The translations under genes and the position numbers were made by a program. From contig DATLIX010000106.1 in the NCBI GenBank assembly GCA_035539215.1, positions 155,366-219,365 of the forward strand: a stretch of DNA of 64,000 nt, in the 5' to 3' direction. Below are positions 53,810 to 63,316 of the stretch, piece by piece. This DNA is from Dongia_B sp035539215. Lineage in GTDB: Bacteria; Pseudomonadota; Alphaproteobacteria; Dongiales; Dongiaceae. A model generated the notes under the pieces. It did not search any database. It saw only the letters and a program-made list of their open reading frames with translations, and was not told the DNA's origin. Positions within the stretch are counted from its first letter, which is position 1; every line of letters starts with the position of its first letter.

Positions 53810-54619
53810 TCAGCGCAGCACTGTGCCCAGAAATGTCAGTATCGCATCATTGAACAGCGCCGGCCGCTGCAACGGCGCGAAATGGCTGACGCCCGGGAGG
53901 GTGAGGCGCCGGGCGCCGGGGATGGAACCGGCGAGGTAGTCGGCGTGGCCGGGCTGGATGAACTCGTCATGCTCGCCCAGCGCGATGGTGACGGGCACCT
54001 GGATCTCGGCGAGATCGGCGGCGGTGTAGTTGGGCTGGGTCTTCATCATCTCGTTGACCGCGGCGACGAATGGCTGGAACTGGTCGGGCGTGGCCGAGAG
54101 CGCGGCGTAATCCTTGGCGTGGCGGCTGAAGCAACGGCCGATCAGCGGATTTCCCTCATCGAAGGGCTTGGTGCCGCTGGGGTCCATATTGCAGGCGAAG
54201 AAAAAGACGCCGGCGCTGCGTTCCGGATGCTGCGCGGCCAGCACCAGCGAGTTGCAGGCGCCGTCGCTCCAGCCGATGAAGGCGGCCCTGGCGATGCCGA
54301 GCGCATCCATGATGGCAATGACATCCGAGGCCATCAATTCGTATCGGTAGGGGCGGGCGTCGCGCGTGCTGCGGCCATGGCCGCGGCTGTCGACCACGAT
54401 AACGCGATAGCCGGCCTGGATGAGCGCCGGGACCTGATAGCCCCAATTGCCGCTATGGCCGAGCCCGCCATGCAGCAGGATGACGGGCTTTGCAGCGGCT
54501 GCGCCATAGCTTGCATACCAGATGCGGGCGCCGTCATGGGCCAGATGGTCCGCGGTGTCCGGTTGCGGCAGAGGTGCCGCGCCCTCTGCTGCAAATGTGG
54601 TCAGATCATCGTCCTGCAT
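53810..54619 (-). CDS. Alpha/beta hydrolase
   Basis: The 269-residue protein has the fold marks LLHGGLGHSGNW (oxyanion loop), VDSRGHGRST, nucleophile GWSDGA (Ser), ALGEHDEF (Asp) and GVSHFAP (His). Substrate unknown; it is likely an esterase or lactonase type. The GAGAGAGGCAC stretch supports the ATG at 54619 instead of the longer frame to 54724. Confidence 0.88.
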   Translation of the reverse strand: MQDDDLTTFAAEGAAPLPQPDTADHLAHDGARIWYASYGAAAAKPVILLHGGLGHSGNWGYQVPALIQAGYRVIVVDSRGHGRSTRDARPYRYELMASDVIAIMDALGIARAAFIGWSDGACNSLVLAAQHPERSAGVFFFACNMDPSGTKPFDEGNPLIGRCFSRHAKDYAALSATPDQFQPFVAAVNEMMKTQPNYTAADLAEIQVPVTIALGEHDEFIQPGHADYLAGSIPGARRLTLPGVSHFAPLQRPALFNDAILTFLGTVLR

Positions 54620-54756
54620 GTGCCTCTCTCGTTCGCCTGGATGAGGTCGCACAGCTTCTTGCGCTTGAAGCTGGCCGTCAACCTTTGACGCGGCTTTGAT
54701 CGGGCTTTGTTTCGGTGGCGTCATGGATTTCTGCCAATGCCGTCCGGCGGTTGCAG

Positions 54757-55270
54757 GTTGCCGGCACGCACCCTCGGGTCAAGCCCACCGTTGCCCGGTT
54801 AAGTACAAGAGGGATGACGCCCCGACAGCTGTGCCATGGACCCTCGGATCAGGTCCGAGGGTGACGGTGAAGGAGTGGCTGGCGCACGGTGCAACTTCTC
54901 CCCCTTCTTGTCATTGCCAGGCCCGCCCCGGCAATCCATGGCGATGCCAGGCGCCATGATGGGCGCACTGGCTGGATAGTTTCGCGAATTTCTTTCTTCG
55001 GTTGCCGGCACGGACTCTCGGGTCAAGCCCGCTGTTGTCCCGTTAAGTACAAGAGGGATGGCGCCCCGACAGCCGTGCCATGGACCCTCGGGTCAAGCCC
55101 GAGGGTGACAGTGAAGGAGTGGCTGGCGCACAGGGCAACTTCTGCCCCTTTCTTGTCATTGCCGGGCCCGACCCGGCAATCCATGGCGATGCCAGGCGCC
55201 ATGATTGGGCACTGGCTGGATAGTTTCGCGAGTATCTTTCTTCGCTTGCCGGCACGGACCCTCGGGTCAA
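54757..55270. repeat. Tandem duplication of a 244-bp unit, plus a partial third copy
   Basis: GTTGCCGGCACG starts at 54757 and again at 55001, and a third copy (CTTGCCGGCACG) starts at 55245 and breaks off at 55270. The first two units agree at nearly all bases. Each holds a hairpin ACCCTCGG-N7-CCGAGGGT (54840-54862, 55084-55106) and a second word CGGCAATCCATGG. No frame in it looks coding. The 54620-55332 spacer contains little else. Confidence 0.8.
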
Positions 55271-55332
55271 CGCGGTGACGCGGGAGATGAGGGCGGCAGC
55301 GGCGCGGTTGAGGCGCCGCCGCGGCCGCTCCC

Positions 55333-57429
55333 TCACAGGTCGAGTTGCAGGCGCTCGCCGCCGCCGTCTTCGGGTACGGCCGGCACAGCGCAGCAGATGA
55401 GGGCTTCGTCGGGGGCGACGGAGGCCGTGGGCGTCTTGGTATAGGCGACGGCGCCTTCGAGGATGCGGGTCTTGCAGGTGCCGCAGGTGCCGCCGCGGCA
55501 GCTGAATTCCGGCTGCAAGCCGCGCGCTTCGGCGAGTTCCAGCAGGGTGCCGCCGCCGGGTTCCCAGCGCGCCTCCTTGCCGGCACCCGCGAAGACCACC
55601 TTCACGCTGCTGGTGGCCGGCGCGTGGGCGAGATGGGCCGGCAGTTGCGCCGCCGCATCCGGCTTGCGCGCGAGCGAGGCGGGGCCGAAGGCTTCGGCAT
55701 GGATGCGGGCATCGGCGATGTTGAGGCCGCGCAGCCCGTCATAGACGCTTTGCATGAAGGGAGCGGGACCGCAGAGATAGAAGTCGTAATCGTTGAAAGG
55801 CAGGGCCGCCTTCAAGAGCGCCATGTCGATGCGGCCGGCGGCGTCGTAATCCTCGGCTGCAGCGGTGGCGGGATCGCTGAGCACGCGGACCAGATGCACC
55901 ATGCCCTGGGATGCCGTCACCAAGGCCGCGATCTCGGCATCGAAGGCGCGTTCCGCCTTGCTGCGCGCGGCATAGAAGAACCAGGTCGGGCGGATGCGGC
56001 GCTTGCGGAGGCCCTCATAGACGATGTGGCGCAGCATGGCGAGCATTGGCGTCACGCCGATGCCGGCCGCCATCAGCACCGCGGGACGGGTTTCCCCCGC
56101 ATCGATGGTGAAATCGCCGGCGGGTGCGCGCGCCTCGATGATGTCGCCGACCTTAACGTTGTCATGGAGATGCCGCGAGACCACCCCCTCGCGCTTGATG
56201 CTGAGGCGATAGGCGCTGTCGGAGGGCGCCACCGAGAGCGTGTAGGTGCGCAAGACCGGCTTGTCCGAGCCGAGAGGCGTCACCCGGATCGGCAGATGCT
56301 GGCCGGCCTGATGGGGGATGAGGCCGGCGCCGTCGGCCGGTTCCAGGTGGAAGGAGCGGATGACGCTGCTTTCCGGCACGATCCGGGCGACACGGAAAGG
56401 TCGCCAGGCCTTGGCGAGCTCTGCCGCCTGAAGGCGCGTCGCGGCCTCGTCCCAGCTGCCGGTCATCAGCGAATTCGGCGACCAGCCGTCGGGCAGCAGC
56501 GACCAGCGCAACGGCAGGGCATCGGGGCGATGGACGACGCGGTGCGGGGTGAAGCGCAGCAAACGCTCGGCGCCCTGGAAGGCGGCGATTTCCGGCGAGT
56601 CCAGGATGACCTCGGCGGTGCCGGTCAGCTGCAGCAGATCGCCGCTCGCGAAATCGGCGAAGACCAGGCCGGCCTTGCCGTTGAGCAGGATGTTGCCGAG
56701 TGTGGCGAAGAACAGGTTGCCGGCGAAATCGGGAATGGTGAGGGTGCCGTCATCGCCGATGCGCACGAAGCCGGCGCGGCCGCCGCGATGCGAAACATCG
56801 ACCTGACGGCCCGCTTCGGTATCCGCATAGGAGGCGATGAAGAAGGTATCGGCCGACGCGATGACGGCGCGGGCATGCGCGTCGAGGCTGCCGGCGATCT
56901 GTGCCGGGCGCGTCGTAAAGGTCTGCGGATCGCGGCCCAAGGTGAAGTCGCGCTGCTGGATATATTGCGGGCAGTTGCCGAAGCTCTGAGTGACGACGAG
57001 ATCGAAGCCGCTTGCCGCGCTGACGCGGCGGACCGTGCCGTTGAGGCGGTTGCGGCGGCGGCTCTGCAGCTCGATGCCGAGCAGGCCGATGGCCTTGCCG
57101 TCCTCAAATCCGGCATCGCCCGGATCAGCCGGATCGCGGACGAGATCCAGATGTAAACGATGTTCATTCGGCGCCTGCAGGAAGCCCGTCGGCCCGGCGC
57201 GCAGGGTCGCCCAGGCATCGCCCGCCGCATCCACCGCACCCAGCACCACGAAGGGCAGCAGCGGATAGAAGGCGCGGTGCTGGTCGACGAGATAGTCGCG
57301 AATGACGCGGCGGCCGACCCCGTCCATGCGCTCGGCCACGCCGGCCGCGCGCTGCAGGGTGAGTTCGCCCGCATGCCAGGGTGAATCGGCGGGGGATGCG
57401 GCAGACGATGTGGGCAGAGCTGCGACCAT
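55333..57429 (-). CDS. PNPOx-FNR-ferredoxin fusion oxidoreductase
   Basis: The 698-residue protein joins three parts: a pyridoxamine-phosphate-oxidase-like flavin domain (about 1-300), a ferredoxin-reductase unit (about 330-585) with RTYTLSVAP for FAD and AAGIGVTPMLAML for NAD(P)H, and a plant-type 2Fe-2S domain (about 600-698) with Cys644, 649, 652 and 680 (SCRGGTCGTC and LICCAVP). Such chains pass electrons from NAD(P)H through FAD to the cluster. The partner is not known. An AAGGGAC site supports the ATG at 57429. The GST gene lies 73 bases upstream. Confidence 0.9.
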   Translation of the reverse strand: MVAALPTSSAASPADSPWHAGELTLQRAAGVAERMDGVGRRVIRDYLVDQHRAFYPLLPFVVLGAVDAAGDAWATLRAGPTGFLQAPNEHRLHLDLVRDPADPGDAGFEDGKAIGLLGIELQSRRRNRLNGTVRRVSAASGFDLVVTQSFGNCPQYIQQRDFTLGRDPQTFTTRPAQIAGSLDAHARAVIASADTFFIASYADTEAGRQVDVSHRGGRAGFVRIGDDGTLTIPDFAGNLFFATLGNILLNGKAGLVFADFASGDLLQLTGTAEVILDSPEIAAFQGAERLLRFTPHRVVHRPDALPLRWSLLPDGWSPNSLMTGSWDEAATRLQAAELAKAWRPFRVARIVPESSVIRSFHLEPADGAGLIPHQAGQHLPIRVTPLGSDKPVLRTYTLSVAPSDSAYRLSIKREGVVSRHLHDNVKVGDIIEARAPAGDFTIDAGETRPAVLMAAGIGVTPMLAMLRHIVYEGLRKRRIRPTWFFYAARSKAERAFDAEIAALVTASQGMVHLVRVLSDPATAAAEDYDAAGRIDMALLKAALPFNDYDFYLCGPAPFMQSVYDGLRGLNIADARIHAEAFGPASLARKPDAAAQLPAHLAHAPATSSVKVVFAGAGKEARWEPGGGTLLELAEARGLQPEFSCRGGTCGTCKTRILEGAVAYTKTPTASVAPDEALICCAVPAVPEDGGGERLQLDL

Positions 57430-57502
57430 GACAATGTCCCTTTCTGGGAAATCAGGCTGGCGGGCGGCCGCTTGTGCCGGCCGCCCATTCACTGCATTGC
57501 TG

Positions 57503-58120
57503 TCACTTCTTGGCCGAAAGGCCGGCGGCCGTTTCCTGGAAGGGGACGAAACCCTTCAGCCCTTCGATGCGGCCGAGCCAGGCGCGGACCTGCGGATAGG
57601 CCGCGAGATCGACATTCCCCTCGGGTGCGCGGGCGATATAGCTGTAGAGCGCTACATCGGCGATGGTCGGATGGTCGGCGGCGAGCCAGTTGCGGCCGGT
57701 CAATTCGGTTTCGATCACCTTCAGCACGGCATGGGCGCGGGCGATGACTTCTTCCGGATTGAATTTGGCGCCGAAGACGGTGATCAGGCGCGCCGCGGCC
57801 GGGCCGAAGGCGATCTGGCCGGCGGCGACGGAGAGCCAGCGCTGCACCGCTGCCGCACCCGCCGGATCTTCAGGCAGCCAATCGGTCTTGCCGAATTTCT
57901 TTGCAGCATAGACCAGGATGGCGTTGGAATCGGCAATGTATTTGCCGTCGTCTTCCAGCACCGGCACCTGGCCGAAGCGGTTCATGTTGAGATATTCGGG
58001 CGTTTTATGCTGGCCGTTCTTCATATCGACGGTGACCACCTCATGCGGCGCGCCGATCAGCGACAGGAACAGGTGCGCGCGGTGGGCGTGGCCGGAGAGG
58101 GGGAAGAAATAGAGCTTCAT
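57503..58120 (-). CDS. Glutathione S-transferase
   Basis: The 205-residue protein has the thioredoxin-like N-domain (MKLYFFPLSGHAHRAHLFLS, then RFGQVPVLEDDGKYIADSNA, with the cis-Pro in VPVL and the SNA motif for glutathione) and the helical C-domain (NWLAADHPTIADVALYSYIA). It conjugates or reduces with glutathione. It precedes the reductase fusion in the same direction, so both are probably one operon under the divergent LysR. An AGGAG site supports the ATG at 58120. Confidence 0.9.
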   Translation of the reverse strand: MKLYFFPLSGHAHRAHLFLSLIGAPHEVVTVDMKNGQHKTPEYLNMNRFGQVPVLEDDGKYIADSNAILVYAAKKFGKTDWLPEDPAGAAAVQRWLSVAAGQIAFGPAAARLITVFGAKFNPEEVIARAHAVLKVIETELTGRNWLAADHPTIADVALYSYIARAPEGNVDLAAYPQVRAWLGRIEGLKGFVPFQETAAGLSAKK

Positions 58121-58326
58121 GACGAGGGTCTCCTGGGTTGCATCTGGATTATTGCGGGGGCCGGGGAAAAGGGCGGAAGCCGTCCTCTCTCTCTCCCTGT
58201 CGCAGTCAGAATGATTATTTCTCCGCAAAACCGGAAGCGCCCTTGCCGACAAGTTACTATTCCGTAAAATGGAATAATTAAGAGCAGGCGTCTGATAAGC
58301 GTAAGCGGGTGGTATGGGAGAAAGTC

Positions 58327-59223
58327 ATGGATCGCTGGCAGGCGATGCGGGTCTTCGTGAAGGTGGCTGACGGCGGCAGCTTCGCGGAGGCCGGGCGGCA
58401 GCTCAATCTGAGCCCCCCGGCGGTGACGCGGGTGATCGCCGGGCTGGAGGAGATGATCGGCGCCCAGCTGCTCATTCGCACGACAAGACGGGTGAAGCTG
58501 ACCGAGGCCGGCACGCGCTACCTGGAAGATTGCCGGCGCATCCTCGGCGACATCGCCGAGGCGGAAGCGGCGGCGGGCGGCGCCAAGGCGACCCCGACCG
58601 GCACGCTCGTCGTCACTGCTCCGGTCATGTTAGGCAACATGTATGTGTTGCCGCTCCTTACCGACTATCTCAACCTCTATCCGGCGATGACGGTGCGGGC
58701 CGTGTTCCTCGACCGCATCGTGAACATCATTGACGAGGGCATCGATCTTGCCGTGCGCATCGGTCATCTCGCCGATTCAAGCCTCAGCGCGACGCGGGTG
58801 GGAACGGTACGGCGCGTGGTGGTGGGGGCGCCCGGCTATTTCAAGAAATACGGCCAGCCGAAGACGCCGGCCGATCTCGCGCGGCACAACATCGTCTCCG
58901 TCACCAATGCCTGGGCCTCGCTCGACTGGCGTTTCGGCCGCGACGAGAAGACGGTGGTGACGGTGGCGCCGCGCCTCTACAGCAACACCAATGAGGCGGC
59001 GATCGCCGCCGCTATCGCCGGTTGGGGCCTGGCGCGGCCCTTGTCCTACCAGGTGGGGCCGGCGGTGCAAGACGGCAGCCTGAAGATCGTGCTCGCCGAT
59101 TGCGAGGAGGAGCCGCTGCCCATCCACCTCGTCCATCCCGGTGGCAGGCACGTGCCGGCCAAGGTGCGGAGCTTCATCGATTTTGCGGCGGAGAGGTTAA
59201 GGGGGAACAAGCTGGTTAATTGA
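58327..59223 (+). CDS. LysR family transcriptional regulator
   Basis: The 298-residue protein has SFAEAGRQLNLSPPAVTRVI followed by LEEMIGAQLLIRTTRRVKLT (helix-turn-helix and linker) and a LysR effector domain. A GGGAGA site precedes the ATG at 58327. It is divergent from the GST/reductase pair and probably controls it. Confidence 0.92.
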   Translation: MDRWQAMRVFVKVADGGSFAEAGRQLNLSPPAVTRVIAGLEEMIGAQLLIRTTRRVKLTEAGTRYLEDCRRILGDIAEAEAAAGGAKATPTGTLVVTAPVMLGNMYVLPLLTDYLNLYPAMTVRAVFLDRIVNIIDEGIDLAVRIGHLADSSLSATRVGTVRRVVVGAPGYFKKYGQPKTPADLARHNIVSVTNAWASLDWRFGRDEKTVVTVAPRLYSNTNEAAIAAAIAGWGLARPLSYQVGPAVQDGSLKIVLADCEEEPLPIHLVHPGGRHVPAKVRSFIDFAAERLRGNKLVN

Positions 59224-59390
59224 GAGGAGGGCAGACTGGTGACGGATCTACCCGGGTTCCAGTTTCCATACTTGTCCCACCCTCCGCGATCAGCCGGGCC
59301 GAGCCAACTCCCTTCTGAATGAGTCGCATATCGGAATAGCCAGCGCAGTTCCTCGACCTTCTTTTGATTTCGGGCAGCATCTAGGTCATC

Positions 59391-59412
59391 TCCGATAATG
59401 GGAATTATCGGA
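59391..59412. repeat. Short perfect palindrome TCCGATAAT
   Basis: TCCGATAAT and ATTATCGGA flank GGGA. It is AT-richer than the DNA around it and could be an operator or a small hairpin. It lies 168 bases after the LysR stop. Confidence 0.45.
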
Positions 59413-59702
59413 CGTGATCATTGGGGGAGGTTCGATGGAAAGCTCAAATGAAGAGTGCCAAGCTGGCGTCAGAGGCTCGCCAGCGGTTGTGTCCGCACGC
59501 TGCCATTGCCGGTTTTGATCCCATTGTTGTGCCGTTAAGAGGCATGTGCTTTCGGATAAGCTGTCGAAAGTAATTGCAGGGTTCGGCTTACGCGGCATGC
59601 TGCCGCACGATTTTCCCCTCGCAGCTGAACATCTCATCTGGCGGATCCATGGATTGCCGGGTCAAGAGGCTGCCGCTGTGCGTCAGCCTCTTCCTCGCTG
59701 TC

Positions 59703-59725
59703 ACCCTCGGACTTGATCCGAGGGT
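59703..59725. repeat. Palindrome ACCCTCGG-ACTTGAT-CCGAGGGT
   Basis: Perfect 8-bp arms around a 7-base loop, with the loop reading CTTGA. Same design as 54840-54862 and 55084-55106, in the opposite orientation. Confidence 0.65.
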
Positions 59726-60192
59726 CCATGGTATCAGCTGCCGAGGTACCATCCGGCTTGCACTTGACCGGGCAACAGTGGGCTTGACCCGGCAATCCAT
59801 GGCTGAAGCTAGGCGGAACTGCATGATGAAAGAGGAACTGACGCGAGAATTGTGTGGGATGACACCGACGCTGTCAAAAGCAGCGCATGGCCCACATCTC
59901 CGCCGAATCGGGAACGACCGGGGCATTCGGCGATCAATCCGCGATGGCGTCGATCTCGCCTCGCCGTATCCTTTCCTCACCATGTCCTCCCTCGCGCGCC
60001 CCGCTTTGACCCTTCGCCGGCTGGGGGAATGAACAGGTTCTGGCGTGAGACGGCTGGATATGGCGTAATGCCATCCTCATCTGATCCATCGGCGCTCGCA
60101 GGGGCACCAGGCAAGACAGTGACCCGGAAGGCAGTTCTGCCGTCAGGCTTCGCTGCGGCTCTGCCCTGTCACAAAAACGAAAGGACCCGCAT

Positions 60193-60993
60193 ATGAAAAT
60201 CGATCTTACCGGCAAGACCGCCATCGTCACCGGCTCGACCGTCGGCATCGGCTTTGCCATCGCCAAGGGGCTGGCCGCATCCGGCGCCACGGTGGTGGTC
60301 AACGGCCGTAAGCAGGCGGCGGTGGACCAGGCGATCGCTGCCATCGCCAAGGCGGTGCCGGGCGCCGACAAGCGGCTGCGCGGTGTCGCCGCCGATCTCG
60401 GCACGGCGGCCGGCTGCGAGGCCCTGGTCAAGGCCGAGCCGAAGACCGATATCCTCGTCAACAATGTCGGCATCTTCAACCCCCAGGATTTCTTCGAGGT
60501 GCCGGATGCCGAATGGATGCGCTTTTACGAGATCAACGTCATGTCCGGCGTGCGGGTGTCGCGCGCTTACGCGCCCGGCATGGTCGACAGGAAATGGGGC
60601 CGCATCGTCTTCATCTCCTCGGAATCGGGCCTCAACATCCCGGTCGAGATGGTGCATTACGGCATGACCAAGACCGCCAATCTCGCCGTCTCGCGCGGCC
60701 TGGCGAAGCGCCTCGCCGGTACCGGCGTCACCGTGAATGCCGTGCTGCCCGGGCCGACCCTTTCGGAAGGTGTCGAGGCGATGCTGCAGGACGAAGTCAA
60801 GAAGACCGGCAAGACCGCTGACGAAGTGGGCACGGAATTCGTCAAGGCGCATCGCTCCAGCTCGATCATCCAGCGCATCGCGACGGTGGAAGAGGTCGCC
60901 AATATGGTCGTCTATGCCTGCTCGCTCCAGGCCTCGGCGACGACGGGTGCCGCGCTGCGCGTCGACGGCGGCGTGGTCGATACGATTGCGTGA
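60193..60993 (+). CDS. Short-chain dehydrogenase/reductase (SDR)
   Basis: The 266-residue SDR has TGSTVGIG (residues 14-21), NNVG, Ser in FISSESG, YGMTK with the active-site Tyr and Lys, and a C-terminal DGGVV. An Arg after the second strand (NGRKQAA) favours NADP. A suitable AAAGGAC site lies before the ATG. No partner gene is adjacent. Confidence 0.9.
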   Translation: MKIDLTGKTAIVTGSTVGIGFAIAKGLAASGATVVVNGRKQAAVDQAIAAIAKAVPGADKRLRGVAADLGTAAGCEALVKAEPKTDILVNNVGIFNPQDFFEVPDAEWMRFYEINVMSGVRVSRAYAPGMVDRKWGRIVFISSESGLNIPVEMVHYGMTKTANLAVSRGLAKRLAGTGVTVNAVLPGPTLSEGVEAMLQDEVKKTGKTADEVGTEFVKAHRSSSIIQRIATVEEVANMVVYACSLQASATTGAALRVDGGVVDTIA

Positions 60994-61096
60994 TCCGCGG
61001 CGCGGCGTGCGTGCGGCCCGGGCCGTGCGCACACCGGGCCCGGCGCGGCCATGACATCCTCCGGAACAGGGGGCTATTTTCTGCGTTGACTGAAAT

Positions 61097-62410
61097 ATGG
61101 GTGAGAGCGTCAAGGGGCTTAGCGTGAGCGCAGAGAACAGGCATCGCGTCGTCATCATCGGCGCCGGTTTCGGCGGGCTGAGCGCCGCTCAGTATCTGGC
61201 CGGATCGGGGGCGTCGATCATGCTGATCGACCAGCGCAATCATCATATCTTCCAGCCTTTGCTCTATCAGGTCGCCACCGCCTCGCTGGCGACCTCGGAG
61301 ATCGCCTGGCCGGTGCGCGGCCTGATGAAGGGACGCGCCGATGTCGAGACGCGGCTGGCGACGGTGATCGGCATTGATGCCGCGGCCCGGAACGTGCTGC
61401 TGGAAGGCGGCGCGGCGGTCGGATACGACATGCTGGTCGTGGCGATGGGGGCGCGGCACGCCTATTTCGGCCACGACGATTGGGAACCCTATGCGCCGGG
61501 CCTGAAGACCATTGAGGATGCCACGCGGATTCGCCGCCGCGTGCTGTTGGCATTCGAGCGCGCGGAATACGAAGCCGATCCGGCGCGGCGCGCGGCACTG
61601 CTGACCTTCGTCATCGTCGGCGGGGGCCCGACCGGCGTGGAGCTGGCCGGCACGATCGCCGAACTGGCGCGCGATACGCTGTCCGGCGACTTTCGCCATA
61701 TCGACACGCAACAGGCGCGGGTGGTGCTGATCGAAGGCAGCGACCGCATCCTCGGCACCTATCCCAAGGATCTCTCCGATTATGCCCGGCGGTCATTGGA
61801 GGACATGGGCGTCGAAGTGCTGCTGGGGCAGAACGTGACGGATTGCACGGCGGATGGTGTGATGCGCGGCGGCGTGGCGGCGGCCGGCGAGCTGTTGCCG
61901 GCGCGCACGGTGATCTGGGCGGCGGGCGTGCGGGCCTCGCCGGTCGGGGAATGGCTGCAGGCGCCGACCGACCGCGCCGGGCGCCTGCAGGTCCTGCCCG
62001 ATCTGACCGTGCCCGGGCATCCCGAGATATTCGTGATCGGCGACACGGCGAGCCTGGTCGGCCCCGACGGCAAGCCGGTGCCGGGCATCGCCCCGGCCGC
62101 CAAGCAACAGGGCCGCTATGTCGGGCGCGTCATCAAGGCGCGGCTGGCGGGTAGGGCGCCGAAGGAGCCGTTCCGCTATCGGCACCAGGGCAACCTGGCG
62201 CAGATCGGCAAGCGCAAGGCGATCATCGATTTCGGCTGGATCAAGCTGAAGGGCGCCGTCGCCTGGTGGATCTGGGGCATTGCCCATATCTATTTCCTGA
62301 TCGGTGTCCGCAGCCGCCTCAACGTCGCCATCAACTGGCTGTGGATCCACGCCCGCAACCAGCGCAGCGCCCGGCTGATCACGCAGGGTGAAGGGCGGGG
62401 GCAGGGGTAA
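61097..62410 (+). CDS. NDH-2-like NADH:quinone oxidoreductase
   Basis: The 437-residue protein has two dinucleotide-binding sites: VVIIGAGFGGLSAAQYL for FAD (near residue 18) and FVIVGGGPTGVELAGTIAEL for NADH (near 173), plus IFVIGDTASL. The C-terminus has amphipathic/membrane helices (AWWIWGIAHIYFLIG). This fits type II NADH dehydrogenase, which gives electrons to quinone without pumping protons. The start at 61097 has a poor ribosome site; a GTG at 61124 is possible. Confidence 0.88.
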   Translation: MGESVKGLSVSAENRHRVVIIGAGFGGLSAAQYLAGSGASIMLIDQRNHHIFQPLLYQVATASLATSEIAWPVRGLMKGRADVETRLATVIGIDAAARNVLLEGGAAVGYDMLVVAMGARHAYFGHDDWEPYAPGLKTIEDATRIRRRVLLAFERAEYEADPARRAALLTFVIVGGGPTGVELAGTIAELARDTLSGDFRHIDTQQARVVLIEGSDRILGTYPKDLSDYARRSLEDMGVEVLLGQNVTDCTADGVMRGGVAAAGELLPARTVIWAAGVRASPVGEWLQAPTDRAGRLQVLPDLTVPGHPEIFVIGDTASLVGPDGKPVPGIAPAAKQQGRYVGRVIKARLAGRAPKEPFRYRHQGNLAQIGKRKAIIDFGWIKLKGAVAWWIWGIAHIYFLIGVRSRLNVAINWLWIHARNQRSARLITQGEGRGQG

Positions 62411-62580
62411 ATGGAAAAATGGGTCGGGGGCTGGCCGACTAGCTGGCCCCCTGTGCCTGCAAAGCGCCTGCGATGCTCAAAGGTTGTGCATGGTGATTCT
62501 ATTTGGGCTAGCTCATAGCTATTTCACCACCGCTCGGTGGTTCAATAAATGAACACTTGGGGGCTCTTCCTCTTGCCGGC

Positions 62581-63198
62581 TCACTTCTCGGTCTGCAACA
62601 GTGTGGTGCTGACATAGCACTCCTTTTCGTCGTCATCTGATAGCAGTCGGGAAATCGGCATTATGGTTCGCACGCTGGTATGACGGGCGGTGGCGATAAT
62701 TTTCCAGCCTCTGTCGGTGCGACGTTCGATTTCTTCAGCCGTTATGGAAACGTGCTGCCAAAAGCGTTCTTCTTGCCTGACCGTTTCCCGAAATTCGTAC
62801 TGTCCAAACTTGACGGGGATCGCCGCAATACATTTGTCCCGGCCAATGACAGCTTCCCACGCCGGCGTATCCTCTAAAAGGGTTGAATCGGCACAATTAT
62901 GTCTGTCGAGATAGAAGCGGTATTCGGTACCGTTGACCAATTTATGGACGACCGTTCCGGAGAATGCGTAGGAAATGCAAATATCTCCGCATCGATCAGA
63001 TCCATCATCAAAGAAGATTTCATGAATCCCGAGTTCACCGAAGGTCAAAGCCTTGGAACCGGACCCACCGCATTCGTAACTTACGAACAATAAATTGATT
63101 GCAGGGTCTGCGATCACTATGGCGATACAAACAAGTGCAAGCTGCCATCTAATGAGAAATGCCATACCAATAATGACTACAATCGGCAGAAGGATCAT
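62581..63198 (-). CDS. Orphan membrane-anchored protein of lower GC content
   Basis: The 205-residue protein has two adjacent hydrophobic segments at the N-terminus (about 2-16 and 19-38) and a soluble part with several Cys (SYECGG, DRCGDICIS, NCADSTL, RDKCIAA), which suggests disulfides and an outside location. I do not recognise a family. The base and codon use differ from neighbouring genes. The site before the ATG is weak. It could be an acquired gene. Confidence 0.65.
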   Translation of the reverse strand: MILLPIVVIIGMAFLIRWQLALVCIAIVIADPAINLLFVSYECGGSGSKALTFGELGIHEIFFDDGSDRCGDICISYAFSGTVVHKLVNGTEYRFYLDRHNCADSTLLEDTPAWEAVIGRDKCIAAIPVKFGQYEFRETVRQEERFWQHVSITAEEIERRTDRGWKIIATARHTSVRTIMPISRLLSDDDEKECYVSTTLLQTEK

Positions 63199-63316
63199 CT
63201 AACGCTCATGGAAGGAAAAATCTGCGGGCGACAGTTGCCAGCTATCATAAGGTCGCGCTGGACGGGAGATCGCTTTTGGCCCGCAAGTAGCGCTGTCAGG
63301 CTTGTTTGTGTTTGCT

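Larger units (their letters stand above)
59224..60192. other. Long spacer with palindromes
   Basis: Almost 1 kb without a believable gene. It holds the inverted repeats at 59391-59412 and 59703-59725, and relatives of GGATTGCCGGGTCAAG near 59650 and 59785. Frames seen on both strands look like noise inside the repeats. Confidence 0.5.

Noticed and set aside
54757..55270. Possible CRISPR array
   Set aside because: The unit is 244 bp long with only two full copies and no unique spacers; it is a tandem duplication.
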